Source: Entophlyctis helioformis
Lineage: Eukaryota > Chytridiomycota > Chytridiomycetes > Chytridiales > Chytriomycetaceae
Assembly: GCA_025526915.1 (NCBI GenBank)
Contig: JAHLKH010000032.1
Location: 120,767 to 184,766 of the forward strand
Length of the DNA stretch: 64,000 bases
Reading direction: 5' to 3'
Under the pieces are notes generated by a model. It saw only the letters and a list, made by a program, of their open reading frames with translations. It did no database searches and was not told the origin of the DNA. Of this stretch, positions 45,353 through 56,373 are shown piece after piece (position 1 is the stretch's first letter; each line of letters starts with the position of its first letter). The position numbers and the translations under genes were made by a program.

Positions 45353-46800
45353 ATGCAGTGTCATACTTTGCTCGTCTCTCATCATCCATAACTTTGCACT
45401 CCATCTGTCTCCAAGGTAGTCGGAATTATAGCAGCATTTCGACCAGATCAGATCCAGTGACTGACGCTGCCGTCCTGCTGAACCAACAATCTCTACCGTC
45501 CATTCTGAGCAGCTGCCTACTCAGCAGCCAACCAGACACACGTATTGACTGTGTAAGTTGTCAAACCAGGCATCCCCGGACGCATTGCTGCGTGGCTGTC
45601 GTTTGCTGCGCATCGCTTGGTTCGGTATATGTGGACATGCCAGGCGATTATGTCATTCGCCAACTGGGGGGTTTTCATGACCCAGGGTGCACAGTCTGGG
45701 TGTGCCACGCATATCCAGATATCTGTTCAGATCTCAGTGTTCTGCGCGATCTAAACAGCCACTGACGGTCTGCTTGTCGCTTGTTGCCTCTCGTCCTCTG
45801 TGCCCGTCCTCGCTTTGTGGCTGTCCTGCTGCTCGTATCCGGCACTGCCAATGTCGATGTCGCTGTGCGAACCCAAACACACGCAATGGATTGTTGACCT
45901 CTCGCTTGCTTGCGCTCTCGAAACAATGGCCGGCTCCGTGCATTGGTATGTGTATTGTTGCATTGCTCTGCAACCAATCTGGCTGTCTGACCAACCTTGG
46001 CGCTCTGTACGCGGCACTCTATTGGCAATCCAACGGAACCAACACATCACGCGCACGTCATCGTTGTCTTCATCGTTTGGTCTGCGGCCAACTCTCCCCG
46101 ACGCCTCGGTCGACACCAACCAAACACGTCGTGCCACCTAGCCCAGCTCCGCATCGGCGCCTCACCTGCGCAGACCCACTCGCGGCACATTGCAGACTCT
46201 GCGCCACTCTGCGCCACATTCTTCAATTTGGGCCACGTCCTGCTGCAACGCGATCAGTCGTCATCCATCACTGCCGCCTGGCTGGGCAACGTGAAAAACT
46301 CCGCTCCATACTCCGACGCACACACGCGCGCGCCACTTCCGCCAGCCACCCATTGAGCACCCGACCCGACCTGCCCTTCGCCGCGGCCAGCTCGAGTCTG
46401 TCAGCAACGACGCCACCGACCGTCGCGACCAAGACCCAGAGGGCCACCAGCAAAACTCTCCGTCCGGATCCGACCGACACAAAGACCACAGCCGCTCGAC
46501 GCCTCTTGCTTTGGATTCCGTCGTGCTCTCCAGAGGCAAGCGCCAATCCGATCGATATCCTACACGCTTCACTCCTGACAACAACAACGGCAAGCCGTCC
46601 AGTCTGCGCAACTTCGACTCTCGCCCACATCATACACTCGACGGCCGAATCTCTCTTTACGTCACCTGCAACACGTCACGCTCGCAGCCTCGCAACCAAA
46701 CCGCCTTCCAAAGTCTGCTAGGGCAGCAACCACCTGTGCAACCACCTGTGCAACCACCCATACCCAACAGCCTTCATCGGCCCTGCTCTTTCCGCACAGC
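45353..46800. other. 1.4-kb gap upstream of the bZIP gene
   Basis: It is somewhat less GC-rich than its surroundings around 45.3-45.7 kb. ORFs here have random composition and no splice logic. I see no gene, RNA gene or mobile element. It probably holds the bZIP promoter and a long leader. Confidence 0.4.
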
Positions 46801-49800
46801 ATGGATTCAAGCGGCTATGTAAGTGTCGCCAACCACGGCTGGATGCTTTGTATGCGCCGCACCATGCCCTCCACTCCTTGCCTACTACGCTTATCTTTGA
46901 GCAGCAGCAGCGGCAGCAGCATCTGTGCGACTCACGGGTCAAGCTCGCGGCGAGCGGCAGACTCGACAGACGCACCGTTGTTCTGGAGGTCCTTTTGCTG
47001 TCCCTTGCCAAGCTGCACCATCCTGCATTCTCATCACTCGCCCATGGCACCACGCCGCGCGCCAAAACAGAAGAGTTTGGTGATGGCGACGCAGAGTGGT
47101 GCGACTTGGCCGCTGGGAATGCTGGTCTGGTGTTCTGGGTCTGCCATTTTGCAGGCGGCGTGTTGGTGCAGGCCCAACTGCTGGTTCGCCGGCACATGCG
47201 GTGCCGTGTTCTTGCCTATTTGGGAATGCGATGGCCGTGTCTGCGCAGGCCGGTCAGGGTCGTCCTCTGCGGCCCCCCCCCATGGCCGGCCTGGACAGTT
47301 ACACTCGCCAACGGAGACGGTCTGGAGCATCTGCGCTCGGCAGTCGGCAGTCGGCAGAAGACAGTCGGCAGCTTGGACGGAGCGACCCGACGCCCAGACC
47401 GAGCGTCCAGAGCAACCTGTTCGCGTGCAACGCGAGCGCATCATCACGACACAAACTCCGCTTGTTCGCCCAACACCTCGCCCTCCCTCCATCTCGCCCT
47501 AATCCTCCCGCCCTCCCGCCCTCCTCTTCTTCTGTTGTGCCGCACTGAGCCTGCGCAAGCTGGGCACTACCCCACCTTGCAACACACGGTTGCTAACGCC
47601 ACCATCTCTGACTCTGTCTGCATCGGCGTCTGCCTTCGACTGCACGTCCGTGATCCGTCGTCTGGGCTTGACACGATCGGTTGCCACTCCGCGCCTCCCT
47701 GATGCCGCGTCACTCTCGCCACCGCCACCACGGGTTCGATCGCACTCGCCACCGGTCCACATGATATGATGACACTCACTCGCACAGGTATACGCCACTG
47801 GACCAACAACGTTCAAGCTTCCTCTGATGCACCTGCCATCGCAGGCTGGCTCTGCCGTCGCCTCCGGCTCGACGCCCCGCCGGCCACTCCAGTACTTGCA
47901 TCACACGCCACAGGACCTGTTCCAGCAAGACCCGACAGCACCGTCGTCGGTGTCGACAACGTGCAAGGTTGACTACAGCTGCCTGCACTTTCCCGACAGA
48001 ACGCCGCCCGAGATGGTGTACACGGTCATGGTGCCGTCTGCAGGATACACGGGCGTGCATCGTGTGACGCTCCAGCCTCCGACTGCCAACGGATCGGCCG
48101 CGGAATGGATCTGCAGCAACAATGCGTGCTTGGCAGCTCGTGCTTCAGCATCCTCCACGCAAACGCCTGGTACGGCCGAGAACGGCGCCGCTGCCCACCG
48201 CATATCGCCAAATGGGGCGGGCGAGAATGCAGGGCCTGCCCGTTCCAAGCGACGACAGGGATCGTACCATGCAGGGCCACCATCTGGCCAGGCTGGGCCA
48301 GCACATGCTAGTGGTGCATTAGGCACGCGCTTGGAATCTCTGACTGCCGTCGCGGTGGCTGCCGCTGCTGCCCATGCTGCCGATGAAGCCAAGTCTATAG
48401 ATGCGGTACAAGCCAAGCCGCCGATACACACGCATCTGGCAGTAGCACCACTGCCAATCGCCGGGATGGCAAGGTTGCAGAGGCTACTTCAGGTAAAGTT
48501 GCATCCCTGCTGGCAATCCCATGCAATCTGGCTGAGCAAGCAGCGAGCGAGCCAGTTCTGACTTTGAATGCGGCAGATGGCGCTGCCGTCAAGAATGCAG
48601 ACGTGATGCCGACGCCACGCACAACGCCGCCTCGTTCCACGCCGACTCACGAACACGGCCCTGGATCTACCTCTGCAGTCGCGTCTTCTGCAGCGGCACG
48701 TCCATCACCAGCCGCAGCTGAGACGGCACAAACCCCATTGATACCAACACTCTGCCCAAGACAAGAGACGAGACGGCAAGCACTCCAGCTGCAGCACCAG
48801 CCAGGCAAGGCTTTAAGCTGTCTACTGTCCAACCCAAAATCACCAAGCCTGGACCTTTGGAGCCTGCTGGCCAGGTGCACAATCTCACGCACAGCCAGAG
48901 GGTGATGCTTGCCCCGCAACGGCCTCGATCGCAGCCGCAGCCAGCCAGAATCCGTCCGATCCACATGCACAGCGTCCACAATGTCAGCCACGAGACACAC
49001 AACAGCCACAGCCACATGCAAGATCACGAGTATGCGCAGCCAGTGCAAGGCCGCCCGCACAGCAGCCAGCACATGTCTATGGTGACCACGCTTGTGCCTG
49101 TCATGCCAATGCCTGGCCAGCCTCGCCAGGTCATTTTGGTGCCGTACCAACCGCACGCGTCGTTCGGCCAGATGCCCCACACGAGCGCTGCGCAGCATCC
49201 CTACCACGCCCAGCAGTCACAGATTCGCCACATTGCCCACCACCCGCAGCATGGGCACGCGGCTGTTGCTCGCCACCAGACGTTGGTGCCGGCGCCGTCG
49301 GCATTGTACCCTGAATCCGATCGTATGGAGATGGTGCGTATTGTTCGGACGCCTGCTCCCGTGTCTGCATCGTCCAGTACAGCTGCCTCTGCTAGCTCTT
49401 CTTCTGGGTCCCGCCACCATTCAAAGACATCAAAGGGCAAGGCAGCCTCGACTTCCGGCTCAGAGGTGCCTCCATCGACCAAGGAATCGAGTGTCAGCAG
49501 AGATACTACTACATCAGCCAAACGCAAGCTGTCTCAGAGCAACGTGGACACATCGGCGGTGCCATCCAATCTGTCCGGGCCGAGTGCTGGTCCATCGCAA
49601 GGGCCGTCCAAGTCGAGCGTTGCAGGGAGTGCGGCCAACAGCGTGTTGTCTGAACCAGCTCCTCTCGAGTCGAGCAAACGGCACCGCGCGTCCGCCCCAA
49701 AGTCGGCCACGTCCAACACCTCCATGACTCCGGTTCCCACGGCCAGCAAGGACCAGCAACAGCACCAAGCGAAACGCGCGACGCTTCCCTCGCTCGCGTC

Positions 49801-50940
49801 GCTGATTGCCATGGACTCGTTTGACTCGCAGAGACACTCGCCACTCGTGCCCAGATTGGCGGTGACGTCGCTGGAGTCCACGTCATCCTCACGGAGACCA
49901 GACAGTGCAGGCTCAGGATCCTTGCCGTCATCTCAACTGCCGACCCTCCCGCCGTGCAGCGCCATGGCCACAACGCCGCCAAGCCAGCTGCCAGCCAGCA
50001 TCGACATGAGCACCAAGATGGCGCCGTTGATGGCGTCGTCATCCAGCTCCACGTGTGCTGAACAGCAGACATCGTTCCGTCCATGGCAGCAAGACGAGAT
50101 GCAGCCATTGCGTCCCATCTCTGAGCCGCAAGCGACGCCATCGGCTGCTGCCCCACTGGCCATCAACTACACAACCACGTCACGCACATACAGCGAGCAG
50201 CCGATCTCGTCCGTCACGCTCGTGTCTGGCAGCAACCCGTCTTCCAGCCGGACCGACACACGGAGCGGCGGCCGCCCGGACGCAGACGTGGACGTGTTCT
50301 TGTCGTCAAGTGCAGACAAGGCGGACGTGAGCGGCAGCCGCCGATCGTCCTGCGGCCAGCACAATGGCGACGACGAGGAGCGCCAGCGCCAGCGCCAGCA
50401 TGACGGCGAGTATGACGACGAGGACGATGACGCACTCATTCTGTCCACATCGACATGCGCGACGATGCTTGCTGGCCATGACGCCACAGGCACGGGCAGT
50501 GACAAGCCGGCCAAGGCAGTCAAGCCCGAGGTTCAAAGGGCACTCAAGCGCAAGATGAATGCTGGCAAGTCGCATCCACTGTTGTTGCCTCTCTGTTTTT
50601 CAGCTCCTTTGTACTCATTCCCTTGCGCCAATGCTATACTGTGCCATGCCATGCCATGCCATGCCACGCGGTGTTGTGTTGTGTTGTCTTGTGTTGAACA
50701 GAGGCAGCGAAACGGTTCCGTGCACGCAAAGCACTGCAGACGCAGCACCTGCAAACCCGATGCGACGCGCTCGAGCAAGACTGTGTCGATCTGCAGACCC
50801 GCAACCATATGCTCGAGCGCGAGTCCGAGACGCTGCGACGCCGCGAAGCCGATCTGCAGCGCCGTTTCGCCATCCTGGAACAGCATGTGCGCGATCTCGA
50901 GCGCCGCCTCGCCACTGCGCCCATGGCCTCGTCATCCTGA
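46801..50940 (+). CDS. bZIP transcription factor
   Basis: Exon 1 is tiny (MDSSGY, donor GTAAGT at 46819). A roughly 970-nt intron leads to VYATGPTTFKLPLMHLPSQA at about 47789; the join keeps the phase. The middle is long and low-complexity, first with a Cys-bearing stretch (KVDYSCLHFPDRTPPEMVYT, WICSNNACLAAR), then Gln/His/Ser/Pro-rich (48.7-50.5 kb). A boundary near 48.5-48.73 kb is unresolved. The C-terminal bZIP is split by an intron at 50565-50701. The basic region is RALKRKMNAEAAKRFRARKA, with the invariant Asn and Arg at normal spacing. A Leu/Met/Ile-heptad helix follows (ALEQDCVDLQTRNHMLERES), ending in PMASSS at 50940. It is a nuclear DNA-binding dimer; target genes are unknown. Confidence 0.75.
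50565..50701 (+). other. Non-canonical GC-AG intron in the bZIP gene
   Basis: The 137-nt intron starts GCAAGT and ends AACAG. Removing it joins KRKMNA to EAAKRFRARK in frame, exactly reconstructing the bZIP basic region, so the unusual donor is well supported. Confidence 0.75.
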
Positions 50941-51087
50941 GCCACTGCTGACCCATGCGATGCCATGCGATGCCCGAGATTTGCTTTTGCAGTCCCATCT
51001 TCACCCTCCCTCTCACCCAGCTCGCTCCGGCCGCCTGTCCAACCACCCCATACTCTACAGCCACAGTGATAACTATAAAAAATGGAT

Positions 51088-52535
51088 TCATTGAAAGCGG
51101 GTTGTGTGCCGACCAGGCAAGAAAAAAGGACGCAGTCGGTCAAGGGGATAGGCTATATCACAAGAAAGGTGTGGGTTGGGTAGGGGATGGGTAGCCGGTC
51201 GAAAAGAAGACGAGAGACTTTTAGCGCGACGAAGTGGGTTGTTGTTGTTGTTGTTGGGCGTGGTGCACGTATGGCAATTGCGATTTGGACGACGACAGGA
51301 GGAGGGGTACCGGTCGGCGTGCGGTTGGTAGTGGAGGTTGGGCGGGTGCGAGTGGGAGTGGGAGTGAGACTGGGGGTGGGCCTTGGCCGTGTTGGAGACG
51401 GCCTCGTCGAGGGGCGACGCACCAGGCGACGGGTACGGTGCGTGTGCGGCATTAATGTGGTTGTGGTGGCTGTGGCTGTGGTACGAGTGGGAGTGGGAGT
51501 GGTGCGAGACGGAGCCGGGCGAAGAGGGTGTGGCGAGCGATGCCGAAGAGGCGGCGGACGGGCACGAGGCGGACGACGGGAGGCTTGCGGTGCCAAAGGA
51601 CGACGCCGACGCCATGGACACGCGGACCGACGACGCGGAAGCTGCCGGCGCACCGATCGGGACGGCGTGACGGGCTCGCCGTGGGCATTGACAAAGTGCT
51701 GGCGCTCGGGCACGGCCGGGGGCATGGACGACGGGCGGGCCAGGGGGTGCGACAGGTGCATGTGCTGCATCTGCATCTGCTGGGCCTGGATCTGCTGCTG
51801 CTGCTGCTGCACCTCTGCGGTGATGCGGCGGAACTGCACGACGGCCTGCTCGATAAAGGCGAGCCACTCAAAGTAGTCCTCCTCCTCGACGTGCAGGTCA
51901 AAGTTGACCTGGTCGAGGAACTCCATCTCGGTGACGTTGATCTCCTGGAGCGGGATGCGGGACACCTTGTGCCAGGTCTTGTTCGAGTAGGTGTTGTCCA
52001 TGAGGTACTTCATGGCAAGCATGAGTGCACACACGAGCAGGCGGCACTCGGAGCCTTCCGCGCCCTTGAGCTCGGGGCGGCGGGTCTTGAGGCGGTAGAT
52101 GAACTTGAGCGAGAGGAGCACGACCGAGAACGACAGGCCGGTGGCGCGCAGGATGTCCATGGTGAAGCGGGCGTAGTGCTTGAGGCCCGGGGTCGGCGTG
52201 GCGGACATCTCGGCAAACGAGCGGCCGTGCCAGATCGAGTACGAGAGCGTGGCGATAAAGGCGGGCAGGTACGGCGACAGCACGTTGGGCGTCAGGACGG
52301 TCTTGGAGAGCGCAATGTTGGCAGCACGCAGTTTTTCGGCGTCCTTGGCAGAGAGGTTGCTGGCCGATGCCGCCGAGACGGGGGGCAGGCCGATTGCGGC
52401 CGACGTGGCGGCCTGGCCGGCTTGGACGGCGGCCGGCTGCTGCTGGTGCTGGTCAAAGTGGCTCTGGAGGTGCATGCGCTGCTGCTGCTGCTGGTGGTGG
52501 TGGTGGTGGTGGTGCTGAGCGGCCTGCTGGTGCAT
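51088..52535 (-). CDS. Pho80/Pcl-like cyclin
   Basis: The N-terminus is His/Gln-rich (MHQQAAQHHHHHHHQQQQQR). The cyclin box lies at about 52290-51820: SPYLPAFIATLSYSIWHGRS, HYARFTMDILRATGLSFSVV, LLSLKFIYRLKTRRPELKGA and ECRLLVCALMLAMKYLMDNT. NKTWHKVSRIPLQEINVTEM and NFDLHVEEEDYFEWLAFIEQ follow. This is the Pho80/Pcl subfamily, which pairs with Pho85-type kinases in nutrient and morphogenesis signalling. After GEPVTPSRS the frame turns into Arg-rich nonsense, while the next frame continues a natural Ser/His-rich tail (ASASSFGTASLPSSASC to the stop at 51088). A frame break near 51670 is therefore likely. Convergent with the bZIP gene, 147 bp apart. Confidence 0.82.
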
Positions 52536-53670
52536 GTGCTGTGCTGGTGCATGAGCTCGGGGGCAGCGGGCTGGTGCTGGGTGATTGTGGCGGCCATGGT
52601 GGTGGTGGTTGTGGTTGGTTGTGGTGTTGAGGGGCAGTCGTCAAGGAGGAGAGCTCGGGCGGTCTAATGTCTAAAGCCGTTGCGGTCAAGCAGGTGCACG
52701 GGGCGTCTGATGGGTGCGGCTGTGGGTGCGGGTGCGGTGCTGCCGGCGTGGTTGTGTGGGCAGAGTCGTGTGGGCAACAAGAAGCGTGTGGTGCACAGGT
52801 GCTGCTTGTACGGGTGCGGTGCGGTGCGGATGAGGTGGAGGCGGCGGCGCGGGGGCAGGCGGGGCAGGCGGGGCAGGCGAGCGGGCAGGTGGGGCAGGTG
52901 GGGCAGGTGGTCTAAGGGCCTTCTAATGTATGGCGAGCACTGACGGCTGACGGCTGACGGCTGACGGCTGACGGGCTGACGTTGGCTGGCTGGCTGGAGG
53001 GACGGCCCGGTCAAAGGGGGATCGCAGCGTCTTAAACGTGCTCAGGTGCACGCACGAACACACGCAGTGAAAACGGCAGAAACTTTGCGCTGTGCGGGCT
53101 GCGTGCAAATTTTGGCAAATTTGGTGCCGTTTGTTGTGTGACGTGAGCGCATGCGCAGCGGCCCTCGCTCGCACGCTCCACGCTTGCGCGCTTGCACGCA
53201 CGCTTGCACGCACACACGCAGGTTTGCCGTGCGAAATCTCGCTCATCCACACCCACCACCGGCCAAGTGCCACCTCCGTGTGCGGCCGTGGTCGCGGCGT
53301 GGCAGACCGCCAGCCGGCCTGAGCTTTTGTCCGTCTGGAGCCTTCCCGTGCACGGCGCACAACTCGCACGCCGCACAGCACACAGCGCACCACACGCCGC
53401 ATCCTGTGTGATCACGCCAGCGGGTGGCATTGGCCGCACGCTTGGCAGTGGCCCGCCATCAGCTGATGACACCGGCTCGCCATCGGCGGCCATCAGCGGC
53501 CAAACTCGAATGTGCGACCGACGGTGACTTCCGCTCGGGGATCGCGACAGGCTGAAAGGACGCGCCGATCAGGCTGCCGCTCCCCACCACTCGTGACGTT
53601 ACACAGGCCAGGAGTCAACCATTCATCCTCTGCGTTTTGCTTTGCCCTTGGAGCCGACAACCAACCGCAC
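52536..53670. other. 1.1-kb intergenic region between the divergent cyclin and NAR1 genes
   Basis: It contains G/T-biased simple repeats (ggggcaggtggggcagg near 52850-52910) and about five tandem tgacggc units at 52941-52974. Purine/pyrimidine strand asymmetry is strong near 52700-52900. No gene was recognised. Both promoters must be here. Confidence 0.5.
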
Positions 53671-55854
53671 ATGTCCTTCTCGTCGGCGCTGGTGCTCACG
53701 GACCTCAACGACTTCATCACGCCGTCGCAGGCATGCATCAAGCCGGCACAGGTCAACGCCGTGCCAGATCCAGACGTCTCCGAGGTGCGTGGGCAGAGGC
53801 AGAGCAGGCAGGGCAGAGGCAGAGGCCCTCCCTGCATGTGGGCCTGGCGGCAAGTGCCATTCACATGCCTGGCATCTGGCCTGGTGCATTTTGGTCCAAG
53901 CCGGCGTGAACCTCAACACTCCTGGTCTGACGATGCGAGGTCTGACGATGCGTGGACTGACGATGCGCTCGTGCAGGTCAAGGTCGATGCCAAGGGCCGT
54001 GCCTATGAAGTCACAAAGGAGGGCACGCAGACAAAGCTCGAGGCTGCAACCATCTCGCTCAACGACTGTCTCGCCTGCAGGTAAGCCCGGTTGCCCACTG
54101 GCCATGCCACGGCCCCATCGCCCAACCCTGGCTGCTCACTGACAAGGTGCCCGCCATGCCCGGCTGCCAGCGGATGCATCACATCGGCAGAGACTGTCCT
54201 CATCACCATGCAGAGCCACAAGGAGCTGTTTGCCGTGCTCGAGCAGAACAGGCTGGCCGTCGAGCAGTCGCAGCCGCCACGCATCGTCGTCGTCTCCGTC
54301 GCCCCACAATCGCGAGCATCGCTGGCCACAAAGTACGGGCTGTCGACGCTTGAGGTGCGTGCTCTCTGCCCTCCATCCATCCCTGCCGTTGAAATGTGCT
54401 CATCAGCTGCCTGCACAACCCATCCAACAGGTCCATCGTCGTCTGATGTGGTTCCTCAAGACCCATCTGGGTGTCGACCATGTCTTTGACGTTGCGTTTG
54501 CTCGAGACCTGTCGCTCGTCGAGAGTGCACGAGAGTTTGTCCGCCGGTACAAGGCATCTTCTGGACAGCAGCAGCAGCAGCAGCAGCAGCGGCAACAGCC
54601 TCTGCCGATGCTTGCAAGTGCTTGTCCCGGATGGATCTGCTACGCCGAAAAGACACATCCGTTCATTCTGCCACACATTGACTCGACAAAGTCGCCGCAG
54701 CAAGTCATGGGCTCGCTGGTCAAGGATCATCTGGCTGCACAGCTTGGAGTGACCCCGGATCGCATGTACCACGTCGCCGTCATGCCCTGCTACGATAAGA
54801 AGCTCGAGGCTTCGCGGCAAGACTTTTACAGCGACATGTACAAGACACGGGATGTCGACTGTGTTATCACAACCGGCGAGGTCGAGCGCATGTTCCGCGA
54901 GCAGTCTCTAGATATCCGGACAGCGCCAGGATCTGATCTGGACCCACTCGACCAGTAAGTGGATATAGTGCAAGTCTCCTGTTCAGGTTTGGACTTTGTT
55001 CTGATCTGCCATTCAACCATGCACAGGTTTTACAAGCCTGGCCGATCAGAGGGCACATCGTCTGGCGGATACCTATCGTACATCCTGCGCTACGCTGCCA
55101 AGCAGCTCTTTGGTGCCGATCTGTCCCCCTCCGATGTGGCAAATGGCACTAATGGCGTGACTGTTGTGCCAGGCCGCAATCCAGACTCGACTGACGTGCT
55201 CTTCACGCCGGCTGGTGCATCCGAGCCGGCGTTGCGGTTCGCGTACTCGTACGGGTTCCGCAACATCCAAAACCTCGTGCGCAAGGTCAAGACTGCCAAT
55301 GCAGCATCTGCGTCATCAACTGTACATTCGGGACGCACGGCAGCTGCAGGACGCAGGCCACAAATGGTGTCGCCAAAGTGGCGACGGTCAATCCGCGACG
55401 CGTGCGATCTGCTGCTGCGTCTGGTGGTGCGTCGGCTGGACGATACCATTACGTCGAAGTCATGGCGTGTCCATCTGGCTGCATTAATGGCGGTGGCCAG
55501 TTGAAGCCAGAGACTGCCTCTGATGCTGCTGCTTCTGCTGCTACTCAGGATGCAAACGGCACAACGGTACCTGCTGATGCCACTGAGGAATCGGCAACGG
55601 CAGAAGCATCGGCTCTTGGCGTTGCAGCAACCAAAGCATGGATTGCGCAAAACGACGACGCATACCACTCTGCAGAGGAGCAGGTGCAGCTGCCCGAAGA
55701 CAATGCAGTCGTTTGGCGTCTGTATAACGACTGGCTGGGCGGCAGCGAGTCAAGCAAGGCACGGACACTGCTCCACACTGTGTATCACGCTGTCGCAGCC
55801 GAGCCAGCCGAAGTCGAGCCGTCTGCAGCAGTAGGGCTGGCCGCCAAATGGTGA
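53671..55854 (+). CDS. NAR1: Cytosolic Fe-S cluster assembly factor Nar1 (iron-hydrogenase-like)
   Basis: The start gives the typical [20 protein letters not shown] followed by ACIKP, the first cluster ligand region. After introns come [20 protein letters not shown] with the remaining N-terminal cysteines, then [60 protein letters not shown] and [15 protein letters not shown] are H-cluster-type motifs. The last motif, [20 protein letters not shown], holds the C-terminal cysteines. Introns are near 53788, 54083-54170, 54352-54432 and 54957-55027. A further frame change before the last motif is solved by a 35-nt GT-AG intron at 55322-55356. Nar1 acts in the CIA pathway that loads Fe-S clusters on cytosolic and nuclear proteins. 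All key cysteines seem present. Confidence 0.92.
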
Positions 55855-56373
55855 TGGCATGAGAATGAACACCAGTCTAGTTGTATGAAGGCTGTTCTTT
55901 GTGAGTCGCTGCGTATGTGACCCATGCCGCTTGTGTATCTCTCCTCTATCCATTCGTCTATTGATCATCCACGTATATCAGAGACCTGCAATGAACCTCA
56001 TGCCTTTGTTTGCAGGGACACGCCGCATTGCAGTTTCACGTGCTGCCACTTCTGCTCTTGCAACTGCTGTGTCCAGCACGGACAGCCTTGTTCTGCTCAA
56101 CAGCGGCCTGTGCGCGATGAATGCGTCAATGTGCATCGCAGTGCGTTCATGGATCTCTTGCTGCCTTGCCATCCGATGTTCGCCGTGAACGCTCCCCCAT
56201 GAAGCTACTGAAATGCAGATCTGGTGCGCAACCTCTCGTGATGGATGCTCTTGATGTGGGCTGCGAGTCTCTTGGCCATCTTGGACATGCGATGCCTTTG
56301 ATCTGCATGTTGCATCTGCCAGCGGCCGTCAACAGCCGTCTGGCATGGTTGGTGAAGATTGCTGCTGTTGTCT

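Noticed and set aside
45687..46721. 344-residue ORF upstream of the bZIP gene
   Set aside because: Cys/Arg/Pro/Thr-rich with no helical or domain pattern, no splice logic, and similar ORFs on the opposite strand; taken as chance.
51153..51660. Arg/Thr-rich continuation of the cyclin frame as its true C-terminus
   Set aside because: Its composition is that of an out-of-frame reading. The adjacent frame gives a normal Ser/His-rich tail, so a frame break is more likely.
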